A stretch of DNA of 64,000 nt from Peromyscus leucopus (taxonomy: Eukaryota > Chordata > Mammalia > Rodentia > Cricetidae). Shown in pieces: positions 1 to 11,211 of the stretch (position 1 is the stretch's first letter; each line of letters opens with the position of its first letter). Location of the stretch: the NCBI RefSeq assembly GCF_004664715.2, contig NC_051063.1:113818829-113882828 (forward strand). The letters are read 5' to 3'. The position numbers were made by a program, and so were the translations under genes. The notes beneath the pieces were generated by a model that saw only the letters and a program-made list of their open reading frames with translations, did no database searches and was not told the DNA's origin.

Positions 1-116
1 GAGCCAGCACACCCTACTCTCCTTACATTCAAAAGATTATTATCCATTCAATTTACACTTAATATAATTGTCTCATTTAATTCTCTAACCAAATGTTAGT
101 TACTCATTTGTGTTTG

Positions 117-385
117 AGTGTGATCATGTGTGTGCAGGTACACATGTGTGTTTAGAGGGCAAAGGATAACCTTAAGAGTCCTTTCTTAAACACTACCCTC
201 TTTGTTCTTTGAAATGGGGTCTCTTTTTGGCCTGGAGCTTGCCAAATGGGGTGGAGTGGCTGTATCTGTAAAAAGATCTGTCTGTATCTATAAAAAGAGT
301 GCCTGGATTTTTAATATGGGTCCTGGGGACTTAACTTGGGTCCTCAGCTTGCAAGGCATTCCTTACCAACTGAGCCATTTTTAAC
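117..385 (-). repeat. B4-type dimeric SINE, diverged
   Basis: Read on the minus strand, the right part resembles the tRNA-derived head of rodent SINEs: the plus strand shows 'gggtcctggggacttaacttg' followed by 'ccaactgagccat'. The middle keeps the 'ggggtctc...ggcctggagcttgcca' segment of the B1-like half, and the left edge is the usual TG-rich tail. The roughly 270-bp length fits a tRNA/7SL dimer. The copy is old and carries internal substitutions. Family naming is from memory and could be B3 rather than B4. Confidence 0.55.
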
Positions 386-694
386 ATTTTTTAAAGGATA
401 TAATTTTTATTTCTTTACTCTGCTGTAAGTAGATTTTTTGATATGAAGATTAATGTTTTAAATAACAACGTTTCAAGTCTCTCATCATTGACTAGCCATA
501 GATAGCCATGACACATTACAGTCTTGAGATAAATGCTGGTAACACAGTCTAATAAGCTAGTCTTTCTCAGGTTGGATAAAACTCATACCATGCAATATTT
601 ATGAAACTGTGTTTCCTTCCCCTATTGAGAACTCTTCTGTTCCTTTGGTGAACAGTATACTGAAATATGTCTAGTGACATTCTGTTGTACTTAT
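386..694. other. no recognised feature
   Basis: AT-rich single-copy-looking sequence between a SINE and an L1 3' end. I see no ORF with family resemblance and no repeat I can name. Confidence 0.5.
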
Positions 695-1272
695 AGATCA
701 ATACCTTGCTCAGCCATCAGCAAAGAAGCTTCCTCCTACAGGATATCTCTATCAAATCCCTCCCTTCAGAGCTCCAGGAACCCGAGGAAGAGGAGGCCAA
801 AAGAGTGCAAGATCCAGAGGGGGTGGTGGATACCATGAAAACAAGGCCCTCTAAATTAACATGATCAAAGCTCATATGAACAAATTCACAAAGACTGAAG
901 CAAAATGCACAGGGCCTGTATGAGTTTGCACCCAGTCCTCTGTGTATATATTATGGCATGTGGTTTAGTGTTTTTATGCGATTCCTCAGTGTTCAAACAA
1001 GTGGGTCTCTGTTTCTTGTGCCTTCTCTTGAGCTCTTTTCTTTCTCTTTGTTTTGTACAATTTTGATGTGTTAGTCTTTGTTTTATCTTTTATATTATAT
1101 TATCCCTTAGAAGCCAGTTTGTTTTCTAATGAGAGACAGAAAGGAAGTGAATCTGGATGGGAGGGGAGGGGAGAAGGAACTGGGAGAAGTAGAGGTAAGA
1201 GAAACTGTAATCAGGATACATTGTGTGAGCAAAAAAAAAATCTATTTTCATTAAAAGGAAAAAGAAAAGAAA
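695..1272 (+). mobile_element. LINE-1 3' UTR fragment (5'-truncated)
   Basis: The order of motifs matches a muroid L1 3' UTR: 'atctctatcaaatccctccc', 'gaggaagaggaggccaaaagagtg', a T-rich 'tttctctttgttttgtacaattttgatg' tract, then 'cccttagaagccagtttg' and a G-rich 'tggatgggaggggaggggag' polypurine block. It ends at about 1220-1272 in an A-rich tail. No ORF2 remains. The two short opposite-strand ORFs here come from the polypurine tract and are not genes. Confidence 0.8.
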
Positions 1273-2056
1273 CGTGATTCTGGGCAGCAGTTGGGGGAAC
1301 AGCCTCAACCTCTCACCCCCTTAATTGGCTGGAGGTGAGTAAGACCTGTGGTGCTCAGCTTAGACAGTGCATGTCACAGGATCTGCACAAGCTCAGATTC
1401 AAAGAATTCCCAGCATGAGTGTTTGAACTAGCTGTATAATGGATAGTACAGGTGGCTAAAATTCCCCACAGCCATGACTCACACCAGCCAGTGAAGCTTA
1501 TACTTACCCTGTTCACCTCACTGGTCTACTGTTAAAGCTGTTCATAGAAAAAAAAAAAAAAAACATGGTGCAAATGCAAGGCAATCACCTCAGCCTGAGT
1601 TGCAGCATCCAGCCATGATTCCACATGACTCCATATTCTTCCCATACTCAGATCATTCTTAATTCTGTTTTTTCTAGCTGCTATTCATTACTTTTGAATT
1701 TTAACTCAAAGGTTTCATGTGTTTAAATTCACAAACATATAATTAGATGTGTTTTAAATAATTGTTCACTACTTCATTCCCTCAATCTTTCATTCTTTGT
1801 CATTTATTGTATTTCTATCAAATCCCTATAACACTTACATTATGAGGGTAAAATATTAGTTAAGAGGATCTCTAAATATAACTCATATCCATGCAACATT
1901 CATCTAAATGCAATATTTTTTTAACATTTTTGTACACAAAAGCATGGAATGGGTCTGTGGAACGAAAGACAAATTAAATAAGCTATAACTGAAGCAGAAA
2001 AAAAAAGCAGTTGTAAGCAATGCACATTCTCAGCCTTGCCCAAACTCTGCAAGATG
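1273..2056. other. no recognised feature
   Basis: No gene or nameable repeat. It contains a 15-A run near 1548, which may be the tail of an unrecognised retroposon. Confidence 0.4.
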
Positions 2057-2256
2057 TTTTTTTTTTTTTTTTTTTTTTTTTTTGGTGTTGTTGTTTGCTT
2101 TGTTTTTTGATTTTTTTGAGACAGGGTTTCTCTGTGAATCTTTGGTGCCTGTCCTGGATATCACTTTGTAGACCAGGCTGGCCTTGAACTCACAGAAATC
2201 CACCTGGCTCTGCCTCCTGAGTGCTAGGATTAAAGTTGTGTGCTACTGCCACCTGA
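2057..2256 (-). mobile_element. B1 SINE, minus strand
   Basis: A 26-T run at 2057-2082 is the poly(A) tail of a minus-strand element. It is followed by 'gagacagggtttctctgtg', 'ccaggctggccttgaactcac' and 'cctcctgagtgctaggattaaag', which is reverse-complement B1 (7SL RNA-derived). The head is decayed ('gctactgccacctgac' where a CpG-bearing head is expected), so this copy is older than the B1 at 55770. Confidence 0.9.
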
Positions 2257-2454
2257 CTCCCCGAAAGACTTTTGTCCAACTAACCTTTTCCCTGAACCAC
2301 ATGGAAGCCTCGCTGCCACCACCATCATCATGCCAATAGACCCTACCACTGAAGGATGATGCTATAAGCTTTATATTTATGAAACAGACATACACACAAA
2401 AATTGAGAGCACCAAAATATTCTAACATTTCCTAGTAGTATCATAAAACCACAA

Positions 2455-2680
2455 TGGCAATCACTTATGCAGACCCCACATTGTGCCAGACATTTAGAAG
2501 GTATCTGATGGTCACCATCTCCATTATCTTTGACTACTCTTTAAGGTCAGTATATTACTGCCCTTGTGTTATAGAGAAGAAGACTGAGCCTCCAGCATGC
2601 AGAGTGATGTACTGCTGGTCACAAAAGGAATAAAGATAAGCCAGGACTTGACACTCAAGCTGGACTGGACTCTTCTATTG
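2455..2680 (-). repeat. MIR, minus strand
   Basis: The sequence keeps the order of a reverse-complement MIR: 'acattgtgccagacattta', then 'catctccattatctttgac', 'ttatagagaagaagactgagcc', 'ggtcacaaaagg' and 'agccaggacttgacactcaagc'. Divergence is high, as expected for an ancient tRNA-derived mammalian SINE. Confidence 0.65.
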
Positions 2681-2719
2681 CCACAAACACAAAAGGGGTA
2701 AAAGAATAGCAATGTCAAG

Positions 2720-2830
2720 GGCAATGAGACAGATCCTGATTCTTTCTTCCTGCTGTGTAGTTTACCTTAGGCAAATTCTTAACCTTTACTTTCTTAATGT
2801 GAAAAATACAAAATATATTACAGTAGCAAA
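2720..2830 (+). repeat. MIR fragment, plus strand
   Basis: 'gctgtgtagtttaccttaggcaaattcttaacc' followed by 'ttcttaatgtgaaaaatac' follows the central MIR core (a 'gtgtgaccttgggcaagttacttaacc' type string). It is short and diverged. Confidence 0.5.
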
Positions 2831-2930
2831 TTTCACATGTTTACTATAAAGATGACAGAAAGTCAACGTGAGGCTCAATGACTACAGAATTATTTTTTAT
2901 TTATGAGGAGATATTTTATTTGTGCTGAAA

Positions 2931-3381
2931 TGTGATGATATTTTATTTGTATGTTAATAAATAAAGTTTGCCTGGAGATCAGAGGTCATGGCCAGCCATA
3001 AACAGAAGTCAGATGGTGGGAGCAGACACCCTTAATCCAATCACATGGCAAGCAGAGTCTCTGTGTGTTCAAGGACATAGCCAAGCATGGTGACACACGC
3101 CTTTAATCCCAGTACCAACCATAGAGACCTGGAGGTCTGTATAGACAGGCAGTGACAAGGAAGTGATGTGACTGGGTTAAGAGCCAATGAGAAGGCAGAA
3201 CAACAAGGCAATAAACACGCAGGTTAGACAGGAAGATGATGGTTCTCTCAGGGGAAGCTACGGCAGCATGGTGAGTAAGGTTAGCTGGTGGCTATCAATA
3301 TTTTTCTTATCTCTACAGCTTTCACCCCTATATTTGGCTCTGTGTTTCTTATTTAATAAGACTATTAGAAATTCATCTACA
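2931..3381 (+). mobile_element. Solo LTR of an unnamed rodent LTR family carrying a B1-derived segment
   Basis: It opens TGTGCTGAAATGTGATGATATTTTATTTG and ends CATCTACA, so the termini are TG...CA. 'aataaataaag' lies about 30 bases in. A B1-like piece ('agcatggtgacacacgcctttaatcccagta') lies at about 3085-3118, followed by LTR-like sequence that includes 'ttcacccctatatttggctctg'. The same architecture recurs in reverse at 29224-29650, which makes it a family rather than a chance B1 insertion. No convincing target duplication is visible beyond a 4-bp TATT. I cannot give the family name with certainty. Confidence 0.65.
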
Positions 3382-3427
3382 TATTTATTTATGTGTTCCC
3401 AATCTCCCTAACACAGTACTAGGTAAG

Positions 3428-3640
3428 AATAACAAAAACTACAGACAAGGACATGGGTTTGGTTCCAAGTCCCTACATGGCAGCTTACACCCTTAAGTAA
3501 CTCCAGTTTTAGGTTCTAGTGCCTACTTCTGGCCTCCATGGGCACCAGCACATACGCAGTGTTCTTTTAAAGATGTGGACAAAAAACCCATATACATAAA
3601 AGATTAAAAATAAAATAAAGCTTTAAAAAAAATAGACACC
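3428..3640 (+). repeat. B3/B2-type SINE remnant
   Basis: 'gggtttggttccaagtccctacatggcagcttacacc' followed by 'ctacttctggcctccatgggcaccagcac' and a 'taaaaataaaataaagctttaaaaaaaa' tail matches the body and tail of B3. The tRNA-like head is degraded. Confidence 0.7.
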
Positions 3641-5483
3641 ATAATGCTTAGTCAGCATAAGGCAAACAACTTGTGCTCACTAAATATCCTGTCTTCTTGC
3701 CCAAGAATTTCCTTTACAGAAGTCTATTCTAGACTCATCTTTTTCAATATCCCTTATAATATGCCCAGAGAGATAACAATCACAATCAAAATAAGTTCAA
3801 AGAATGTGGAAAAGATGACCCTATATTCTTTTATTTGCTTCTTTAACAGCTTTTTTTCCTATCAAAATAATCTAGCACTTAGATTATTTCTCCCAAATAC
3901 AAGTGGGAGTGGGGTTAGGAGGAAGAAAGATGATTTACTTCAACTACCAGTGTTTTGTAAATTTCTCATCCTTAATAAACCAAGAATACTGTCTTAGAGA
4001 GACTCATTCTTCATGCCCTCTTCTCTCGCCTCCTAAGTATTCTCTGTAGTAAATCTCAGTGACTCCTTATTGATGTGTCACCAGGCTTGGAGAGAGCATT
4101 GTGGAACCACTTCTCACCTGAAAGTCAAATCTCTAATTAACTCTCACAACTAAATAATTTCAGAATCTCGGGAAAAACACCCTTTGAGATCCTTTAAGTA
4201 TTGCTGCACAATAACGCACCACTGACAAGTTTAAAGGATGTGTCTATGGCAACACATGCCTATTCTTGGAAACTTGTAACACCCACATTAATTCTAGAGT
4301 ATTCAGTCACAGAATCAAATCGTAGGGAAAAATATCTGCACTATATTGTAATTTCAGAACAAAGACAAACAAATCTTCACTTTCACATGAAGTATTTTGC
4401 CCAAGGACACATCGGAATGAGAACTGAAAAGAAGCAAGCCCCTGAGAATAATATATTTGCCCATTCTATAGGTGGCTTCCTGGGTGTCTCAATAAGACAT
4501 CTGCAGAGAAACTCTGATACTGTTATTCATTAACTCCACCAGAGACAGCCTAAATTATTATGGTAATCCTCTTTGCATTTAGATTAAAAACACATTTCTA
4601 GTGAAAATGGAAACTGTGAACTTTCAGGAAGACAAGAGAATGGCTACAGTTAACAGCTTAATTTCAGAATCACGTTGGAGATCTATGGTTGGATGGTTCT
4701 CGGTAGGTCCATGCATCATGTGTTCACTTAGCACAGCTTACAGGGCAGAGCAAATCTTCAACCAAAGGCACCCATCCTCAGGATAAGGACCATCACCTGT
4801 GTTTTCCCTGCATATAAACTATTTTGTCTGCCAGTAGCTTAGATCCAGAGCCTAGTTGAACTATCTAGAAGCTTGAGCCTTGCCTAGTTGAAGCCCCTGA
4901 CTTACAAGAAGGGCATCATGTGGAGACAGTCACTCAAGAAGTTATTAGAAATTTTTGGAAAAAAGATCTGTGTAATCGTACCATACCTCTGAGATGCACT
5001 AATTAAACCGTAACATGTTGTAAAGGTGTTTACACTGAGTCAGGTAATTTCAAAAGCTAAATTTAAAATAAAGAGTTTTAAAAGTCTAACCACATACTAA
5101 TTTATAATTCAAAAAATAAGCTTATATTTGTTCATTTTCTCTGTCTGACACTTAGCAGGGAAAAAAAAGGCAGACAGATTTAATTGGAAATCATCTTTGA
5201 GACCTCTTTGCCTTGCTCATTAAAACAAAATCCATGTCCAATGTTTAGGTCAATTTTTAAATATTATCTGAACTTTGGCATATCTATTACATTTTTTACC
5301 GTGAGAAGCACTGGTAATTAGGTTAGCCTATATTTGAAATTTAATCCTTCTCTATTCTTTGGCAATATGCATCACCAAGAATGTATTTTAATTAATAAAT
5401 ACACTTAAATAATAAAATGCCATATAATCCATTTAAAAACTCTATGCATATGTATATATACATATATATATTATATGTAAAAA
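3641..5483. other. no recognised feature; AT-rich
   Basis: Stop-free stretches here (3644-3997 and 4201-4533 on the plus strand, 117 and 110 codons) have no resemblance to any family I know and no supporting splice or promoter context. I treat them as chance ORFs. Confidence 0.45.
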
Positions 5484-5765
5484 ACTTAGATGTAGTAGTG
5501 ACACAGGAATATTGTCTCATGTTGTTTGCTTCACATATACCAAAGAAAAGCATATGATTATATCTCCACTGCCTTTAACACTGGAATATATATGTGTGTG
5601 TATGTATATTTGTGTGTTTGTGTATGTGCATGTGTGCACGTGTGTGTGCATGTGTGCGTGTGTATGTGCGTGTATGTGTGTATTCAACCTTTAAATGCAA
5701 TGCAGATAATAATATGCTTTTCTTTGGTATATGTGAGGCTCCATGTGCCACTACTACGTCTAAGT
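5484..5765. repeat. Long imperfect inverted repeat enclosing a TG-rich tract
   Basis: The inner arm 5531-5561 pairs with 5706-5736 at 30 of 31 positions. The outer arm 5484-5505 pairs with 5744-5765 at 20 of 22. The left arm has 25 unpaired bases between these blocks and the right arm has 7. The innermost sequence (left 5562-5580, right about 5686-5705) still aligns weakly. The loop, about 5582-5685, is a degenerate TG/TATG tract. It could be a relic MITE-like DNA transposon or a templated inversion. I cannot match it to a named family. Confidence 0.8.
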
Positions 5766-6997
5766 TGTTAGTACTACTGTTTCACTAGTTAATGACTAAA
5801 CATGATACATATAGGCACTAATTTAAGGATTCACATGTATCCTACTGTACTCATTACTTACATATTTCATGTGGTGTAAGCAAAATTATATATATATTAC
5901 AGAGGCAAAGATGTATGTTCAGACTCTCAATAGATGTGGGGTTCATCTCAGATTTTTCTGACTTTAAAATTAATATGGATATAGATATTTTAATCCCAAT
6001 ACCAAACTAAACTGTGACTTATTATGTCATAAGATACATGAATAAATAAGAACACACAAACAAGTGTAATTTATTTTTAAAGATAATCAGAAAATCATTC
6101 TTATGTGCATGCCCTCAGTTGACCTAAACAAGTTGCCATCATTCTTAGAAACATTAACAAATATATTTGTGTGTAATTTGTGAGTATTCTGTTTCTTAAG
6201 TAAATAGATCTTAGGATCGTAAGATTCCCAACTCTTCCACAAGATTGTCACAACTCCTGCTGTTATTGGGCAAATTACATGTTATTCACACATCACAGTT
6301 TCTTGGGAAAAATATTAACTCCAAATTTATCTATCAAAGCACTAAAACGAATTCAGTTGGGACTTCTGTAATTCCCCATGGTTATTTCTTTGAATGCACA
6401 TTTTTAGGCTTATGCAAGCTTCTGATATTGTTCATATAGTCAAACTAACTGCTAACATATTATTAGGAAATGGACATTCCTGAGCACACACAATACAAAT
6501 AATATTGCTCACTCACCTATACTGTCTATAGTTCTCTATCATCGGGATTTTAGGTCTCATAAATATTGTAGTCCATGTTCTCTCAGGCTTCAAGGTTTAT
6601 ATGTGGTTTCCTTCAGTCTCAAGCTGATCTCTCTTCCCAAAACAATCTCTTCAAATATCACCATCATTAAAATATCAAAGGCTCTTCCATGAGACTTTGT
6701 GATGAATTTAAACAGGTGTTCTCCAAAGCTTCTAGTATAGAATAGTTTCAAGTACTAGTATAATGATTGTATTGTGTTCCTTTGCCTTTTCTTTTTGTTT
6801 TTGTATTCTAGTCAGCTGTCAACTTATTGAGAGTAGAGGCTATGTCCTTTTAAGACTTAATGGGAATTCTTAGTACTATCTGCAACATTTAGAAGTATTT
6901 GTTAAATTAAAGGCTGAAATCTTCAAAAGACAGAAGCTACAGTGAATTACTTTTCCAGCAGGAGTTTCTTAGACATAAGAACTTCATATACTCCATG
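5766..6997. other. no recognised feature; AT-rich
   Basis: Low-GC sequence with no coding signal and no repeat I can name. Confidence 0.45.
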
Positions 6998-7350
6998 TAA
7001 TGGTTAATCGTAGTTTCAACTTGACTGAATTTTTTTAATCAACTAAGAGATAAGCTTCTGTGTATGTCTATAAGAATATTTTCAAGAAGGGCTAACTAAA
7101 GGGGGAAGACCTCACCCAAGACTAGATAGTACCTTTGGAGCAGTCTAGATCTGCAGAGTAGCTAAAGAAAAACTGCTGTTGGCTTGCCTGACTATACTCC
7201 TTGCTGATGAGTGCTTTTATCCTATTGTGGTAACTGCGGCATACCATTTCACTGACTTTGAAACATGGCTTCTTTGGCTTTCCAATATGGCTGAAGCTTT
7301 GAAGCTCATAGAAATCCCCCATGTCTCAGCACCAGATGGGGACAATAAAA
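6998..7350 (+). mobile_element. Old ERVL-type LTR remnant (probable)
   Basis: 'gtaatggttaatcgtagtttcaacttgactg' and 'gaagacctcacccaagac' resemble the start and middle of rodent ERVL/MLT2-like LTRs. There is no intact end, and the sequence is strongly diverged. Confidence 0.4.
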
Positions 7351-7474
7351 ATCCAAGGGGGAAGTTTCAGAGAGGGACTAGATGTATTAGATGTTAGAAA
7401 TGAAATGTTAGAGGGCAGGGATGGGATGTTATGATTTAGTGATGCAATCTGGAGTCAACCTGACAAGGGATAAA

Positions 7475-7845
7475 GTTATGGTAGTTGATTGTGGTTGTCA
7501 ATTTGATAGGATTTAGAATCATCATAGAAACAAACCTCTAGATATAAAGGTAAGGTGTTTCCTAAATCATGATAACTGATCTGGGAAAACTTCACTCTAT
7601 ATGTGGACAGTGTCATTCCATGGGCTAGAGTTCTGAACTAAATAAAAAAAGAGAACACTAGTTGAATTCCAGCATTCCTCACCTTTGCTTACTGACTGTG
7701 GTTGCAATGTGACTAGGTGTCTGAAGCCCCTGCCACCATGATGGACTATTCTTTCAGATTACAAGTCAAAATAATCTTTCTTCTTTTTTCTATTGTTGGG
7801 CATTTTGTCACACAAAGCAATGAGAAATTGCTAATACCCTACAGA
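7475..7845 (+). mobile_element. Old ERVL/MaLR-type LTR
   Basis: 'gttgattgtggttgtcaatttgatag' at the start, 'ccatgatggactattc' in the middle, and 'gggcattttgtcacacaaagcaatgagaaattgctaatac' at the end follow a common rodent solo-LTR layout of about 370 bp. It lies beside another LTR-like fragment, so the two could be parts of one older provirus. Confidence 0.5.
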
Positions 7846-10800
7846 AAGTATATTGAATACTATACCTTTTCTGTACCATTGGCTTGATTAAAAGGAAATC
7901 ACCACTGCAAAGAAAGAACTCCTTACTGAAGTGGAGGAGACTCTCGAGAATGCCAAATACAAGAGATGGATACCATCCTAGGGTTAAATGACCGAGACTA
8001 GAGACATTTGAGTGCTGCCAACCAATGATCACCAAGACCACAGGAATTTATAAAATTGTGTAATTTTGAATTTCTTCATTTTATTCACCCATTAACCTTT
8101 TCTGCTTTCCCACAGTGACCCAGAAATAAGGGGGGCTATGAAAAGAAAGAAGACAAAGAGGAGAATTTTGCTTCATTGACAGCCTTGTGGGGAGATAAAT
8201 ACCTTCAAAATAGCAGAGGTAGAGGTAGTTTTCTTAGTTATCCTTAGTACAGAAGTACCCTTACTTAGCTTCCTTAGTAAGGAAGGCATGACAGGATTCT
8301 GGGTCAGCAACAAAGTAAAGGGAGAAATGAGGAGGTTGATACCCAAGACTGAGCCTGTTATCTCACACATGGAAACATAGAACATGCCCTCTTCTATCTT
8401 GTCCCTATTAAACCTAGCCTAGGAAAGATTTGAGTCTTCTAAAAAGGTTGACTTGCATTTAAATTAATGTAGTGTCTCCAAATTCGTGTTCATATTAAAA
8501 ATGGAGGACATATACTTTCTGAAGAAGCAGGGTAAACAAATATTAGTTTGTTCACTCAGTGTGTGTTAGTGTGTATTCATTTAGTGTGTATTGGTGTATT
8601 TGGTACTTATTGGTAAAACATAAAATAGGCTTATTTTATTTATTATCTAATTTGAATAGTACTACTGTTCTTCTTTCATAATTCTTCAAAAGAGTAAGAA
8701 AAACAGACATAGAAATAGATACGAACACCCTACATATACTTTACAATATGTGCATGAATGATCAGCCCCAACACAAAATGCAGAAAAAAATAAAGGTATT
8801 CTCATTACAACACAGCTTAGGATGGAGACCAGCAACTTATTTTTCCTATTTTTTCCCATAATATGTATTATCTAAGATATCCAGATAAGAACCTTTGGAT
8901 TCATGGGGCTGTGGTTCAAAACCATCCCTAAAAGTAATAGATAGCTATTATTTGGTGGGATGGAAAACAATAACTTAAGCAATTTTTTCAAATGAACAGC
9001 TGGTAAATATTTTAGGGGAAGCATTGCTGAAAGAGTGCATAAATGACAAATAGACCACCTGGGGCTGTGGCATATTCCTGGCATGTAAGCAGAGATGGTA
9101 TTGAGAACTGGAATTGTTTGGTATTTTCAGAAAGACAGGTTTGATGACAGATATTACATAAAAGATAGTTATATATTTTCTGAGCCCCACATTGGGATTG
9201 TGTGTGGTCTTTCTAGAGATTTCTGTGCTATATGTAAATGAAGCATTTGGAATCAGAAGTTGGGAAAAAAACAACATCACATTCTGTCACTTCTGAGACA
9301 TCTATGGTATAGGAAAACAGACAGGATCTAAAACGTTCTGAAAATCTGGGTCAGAGGATCATCAAACATACAAAAGATAAAAGAGAGACCAAGGCTTCTC
9401 TTCCTGAGGCTGAAAACTCAGTGGCTGAACTGAGAGAAATAGAGGAATGGAAGAGGCAATGGGCTGCTTTCCATCAGCCATGGGGATGATGAATTTGAAG
9501 TGATGGTAGGACTTGCTGAGCAAAAAAGCCCACAAGCACCTAGAATTACAAAGCAGAAGTGAGAACAAAAACATCCTGTTAACTTTCAAATGAATCAACA
9601 AATTATCAACCAATGGCTTGCAATTCTAACTCAATGTTTTTTAAAAACCAGCAATATTTGCTTTCTGTGGTATGGGAATTACAAAACCTTGGATGACACC
9701 CAGCTTTATAAAGAATGGGACAACTGCTGGGAATACATGGCTTAAAAAAATTATAAATGTCACTTCATAAATAAAATATGCTGGCTGCGAGGTTTTAAAA
9801 AATTACTTACTGAAATATAAACAACCTATAAGTTCATGAAAGGACAAAACAATGGCCAGAACCTGATGGAAGAGACCAGAAAATAAATGAAGAATGAGCA
9901 GAGGGCATTCTCTGACATGGATAGTGACAGATACATTCAAAGAAATTCACCAAAGGCAACTTTTTTCTCAAAGGAAGAGAATGAGGCTGATACAAAAGGT
10001 GTGGCTGTGACATTACATGCCTTGCTAATTTTATTCCATAGATTGACAGACAAAACCCGACACCAACCACTCTTCCAGGACTCCAGTTTGAATTCTAAAC
10101 CTGGCAAATGACCCTTTTTTAATAAGACTTACTTGAAGTGTATAGTACATCTGTAGATGGCTAAAACTCAAGACAAAGGAATAAAGTCTTCTTTTTATGT
10201 TAGGTTTTCATAGCTTAAAATTTTCCAAGACAGTTCTTGCAGAATGAGAACTGCATGACTTGAAGATCACACAGAAAAGTACAATTATCCCAATCACCAA
10301 ATTCCATGTTTCAGTAAACAGCACAGCAACTAAAATCAATTTTGACTTTCAGGACACCTTCTGAGAAAGTAACTCTTTAAAATGTGTTCCTATTCAGAAT
10401 GAATACTCTGTGTCTGGTGGGAAATTTTCAGAAGACTAATAAATTATAGCTTATTTTTTATAAATAATATGAAAAGCTACTTTTAGCCATTTATATTAAA
10501 GGATTTAAGATATATACAGGTATGTATACAAATATAAAATGATAAAGGCTTTATAATAGGGAAATTTTAATACTGTATATATCCAATACCAAAGAAACAA
10601 TTAAAATAGTTACAAGTAGGAACTGTTTGTTTACTTGGGTGTAGGGAATTCTGACTTTGGTCTTCATGATGGAAGAGCAAGCTGTCTTATGCACTGAACC
10701 AACTCTCCAGTTCCCCAACTGAAGTAATAGCTTTTAACTTTTGGAGAATAATATACTCTTTCAAAAGCATGATTAAAAAAATTGAATTCTTGCAAACCAA

Positions 10801-10942
10801 AGTCAACCCAAAATTTGCCAAATATGCCAAAGTACTTATGTATGCCCTGGAGACTGTCCACAAATTCCATTCACCATAGACCTTATAAGAATAGACTTAT
10901 GAAGATTTTTACTTTAAGTTTTATATGTTAAAGCCAATTCTT
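7846..10942. other. no recognised gene or repeat
   Basis: About 3.1 kb of moderately AT-rich sequence. Overlapping short ORFs occur on both strands (for example 9362-9613 minus and 9887-10111 plus), but none has a recognisable domain. Ancient repeats beyond my recognition are possible. Confidence 0.45.
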
Positions 10943-11167
10943 GGGCCTGGAAAGATGGCCCAGCAGTAAAAAGCACTTGCTTGTTGATCTTCCAAAGGAC
11001 CAGAGTTTGGCTATTGGCGCCCACTTTGAGCATCTCACAACTCCCTATAGCTCCAACTCCAAGAGATCTTATACCTTTCCAGCCTACATGGGTACCCACA
11101 CTCATATGCTCATATATACACACATTCACATAATTAAAACTGAAAATAACTCTAAAATAAATTCAAC
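10943..11167 (+). repeat. B3-type SINE
   Basis: The tRNA-like head 'gggcctggaaagatggcccagcagtaaaaagcacttgcttg' is followed by 'ttccaaaggaccagagtttgg', 'cactttgagcatctcacaactccctatagctccaactcc' and a CA/AT-rich tail ending 'taaaataaattc'. This order matches B3. Confidence 0.8.
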
Positions 11168-11211
11168 TAAAATGTCCCATTTTCCTATCAGAAATCAATC
11201 AAAATTATTTT

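Noticed and set aside
2921..3390. TATTTG/TATTTA as a 6-bp target duplication of the B1-bearing LTR
   Set aside because: Comparing the second copy shows the LTR starts two bases earlier, which removes the match. Only a 4-bp TATT remains, too short in AT-rich DNA.
3644..3997. 117-codon ORF as a small gene
   Set aside because: No homology, no initiation or splice context, low complexity in AT-rich DNA.
4201..4533. 110-codon ORF as a small gene
   Set aside because: Same reasons; no residues or motifs suggest selection.
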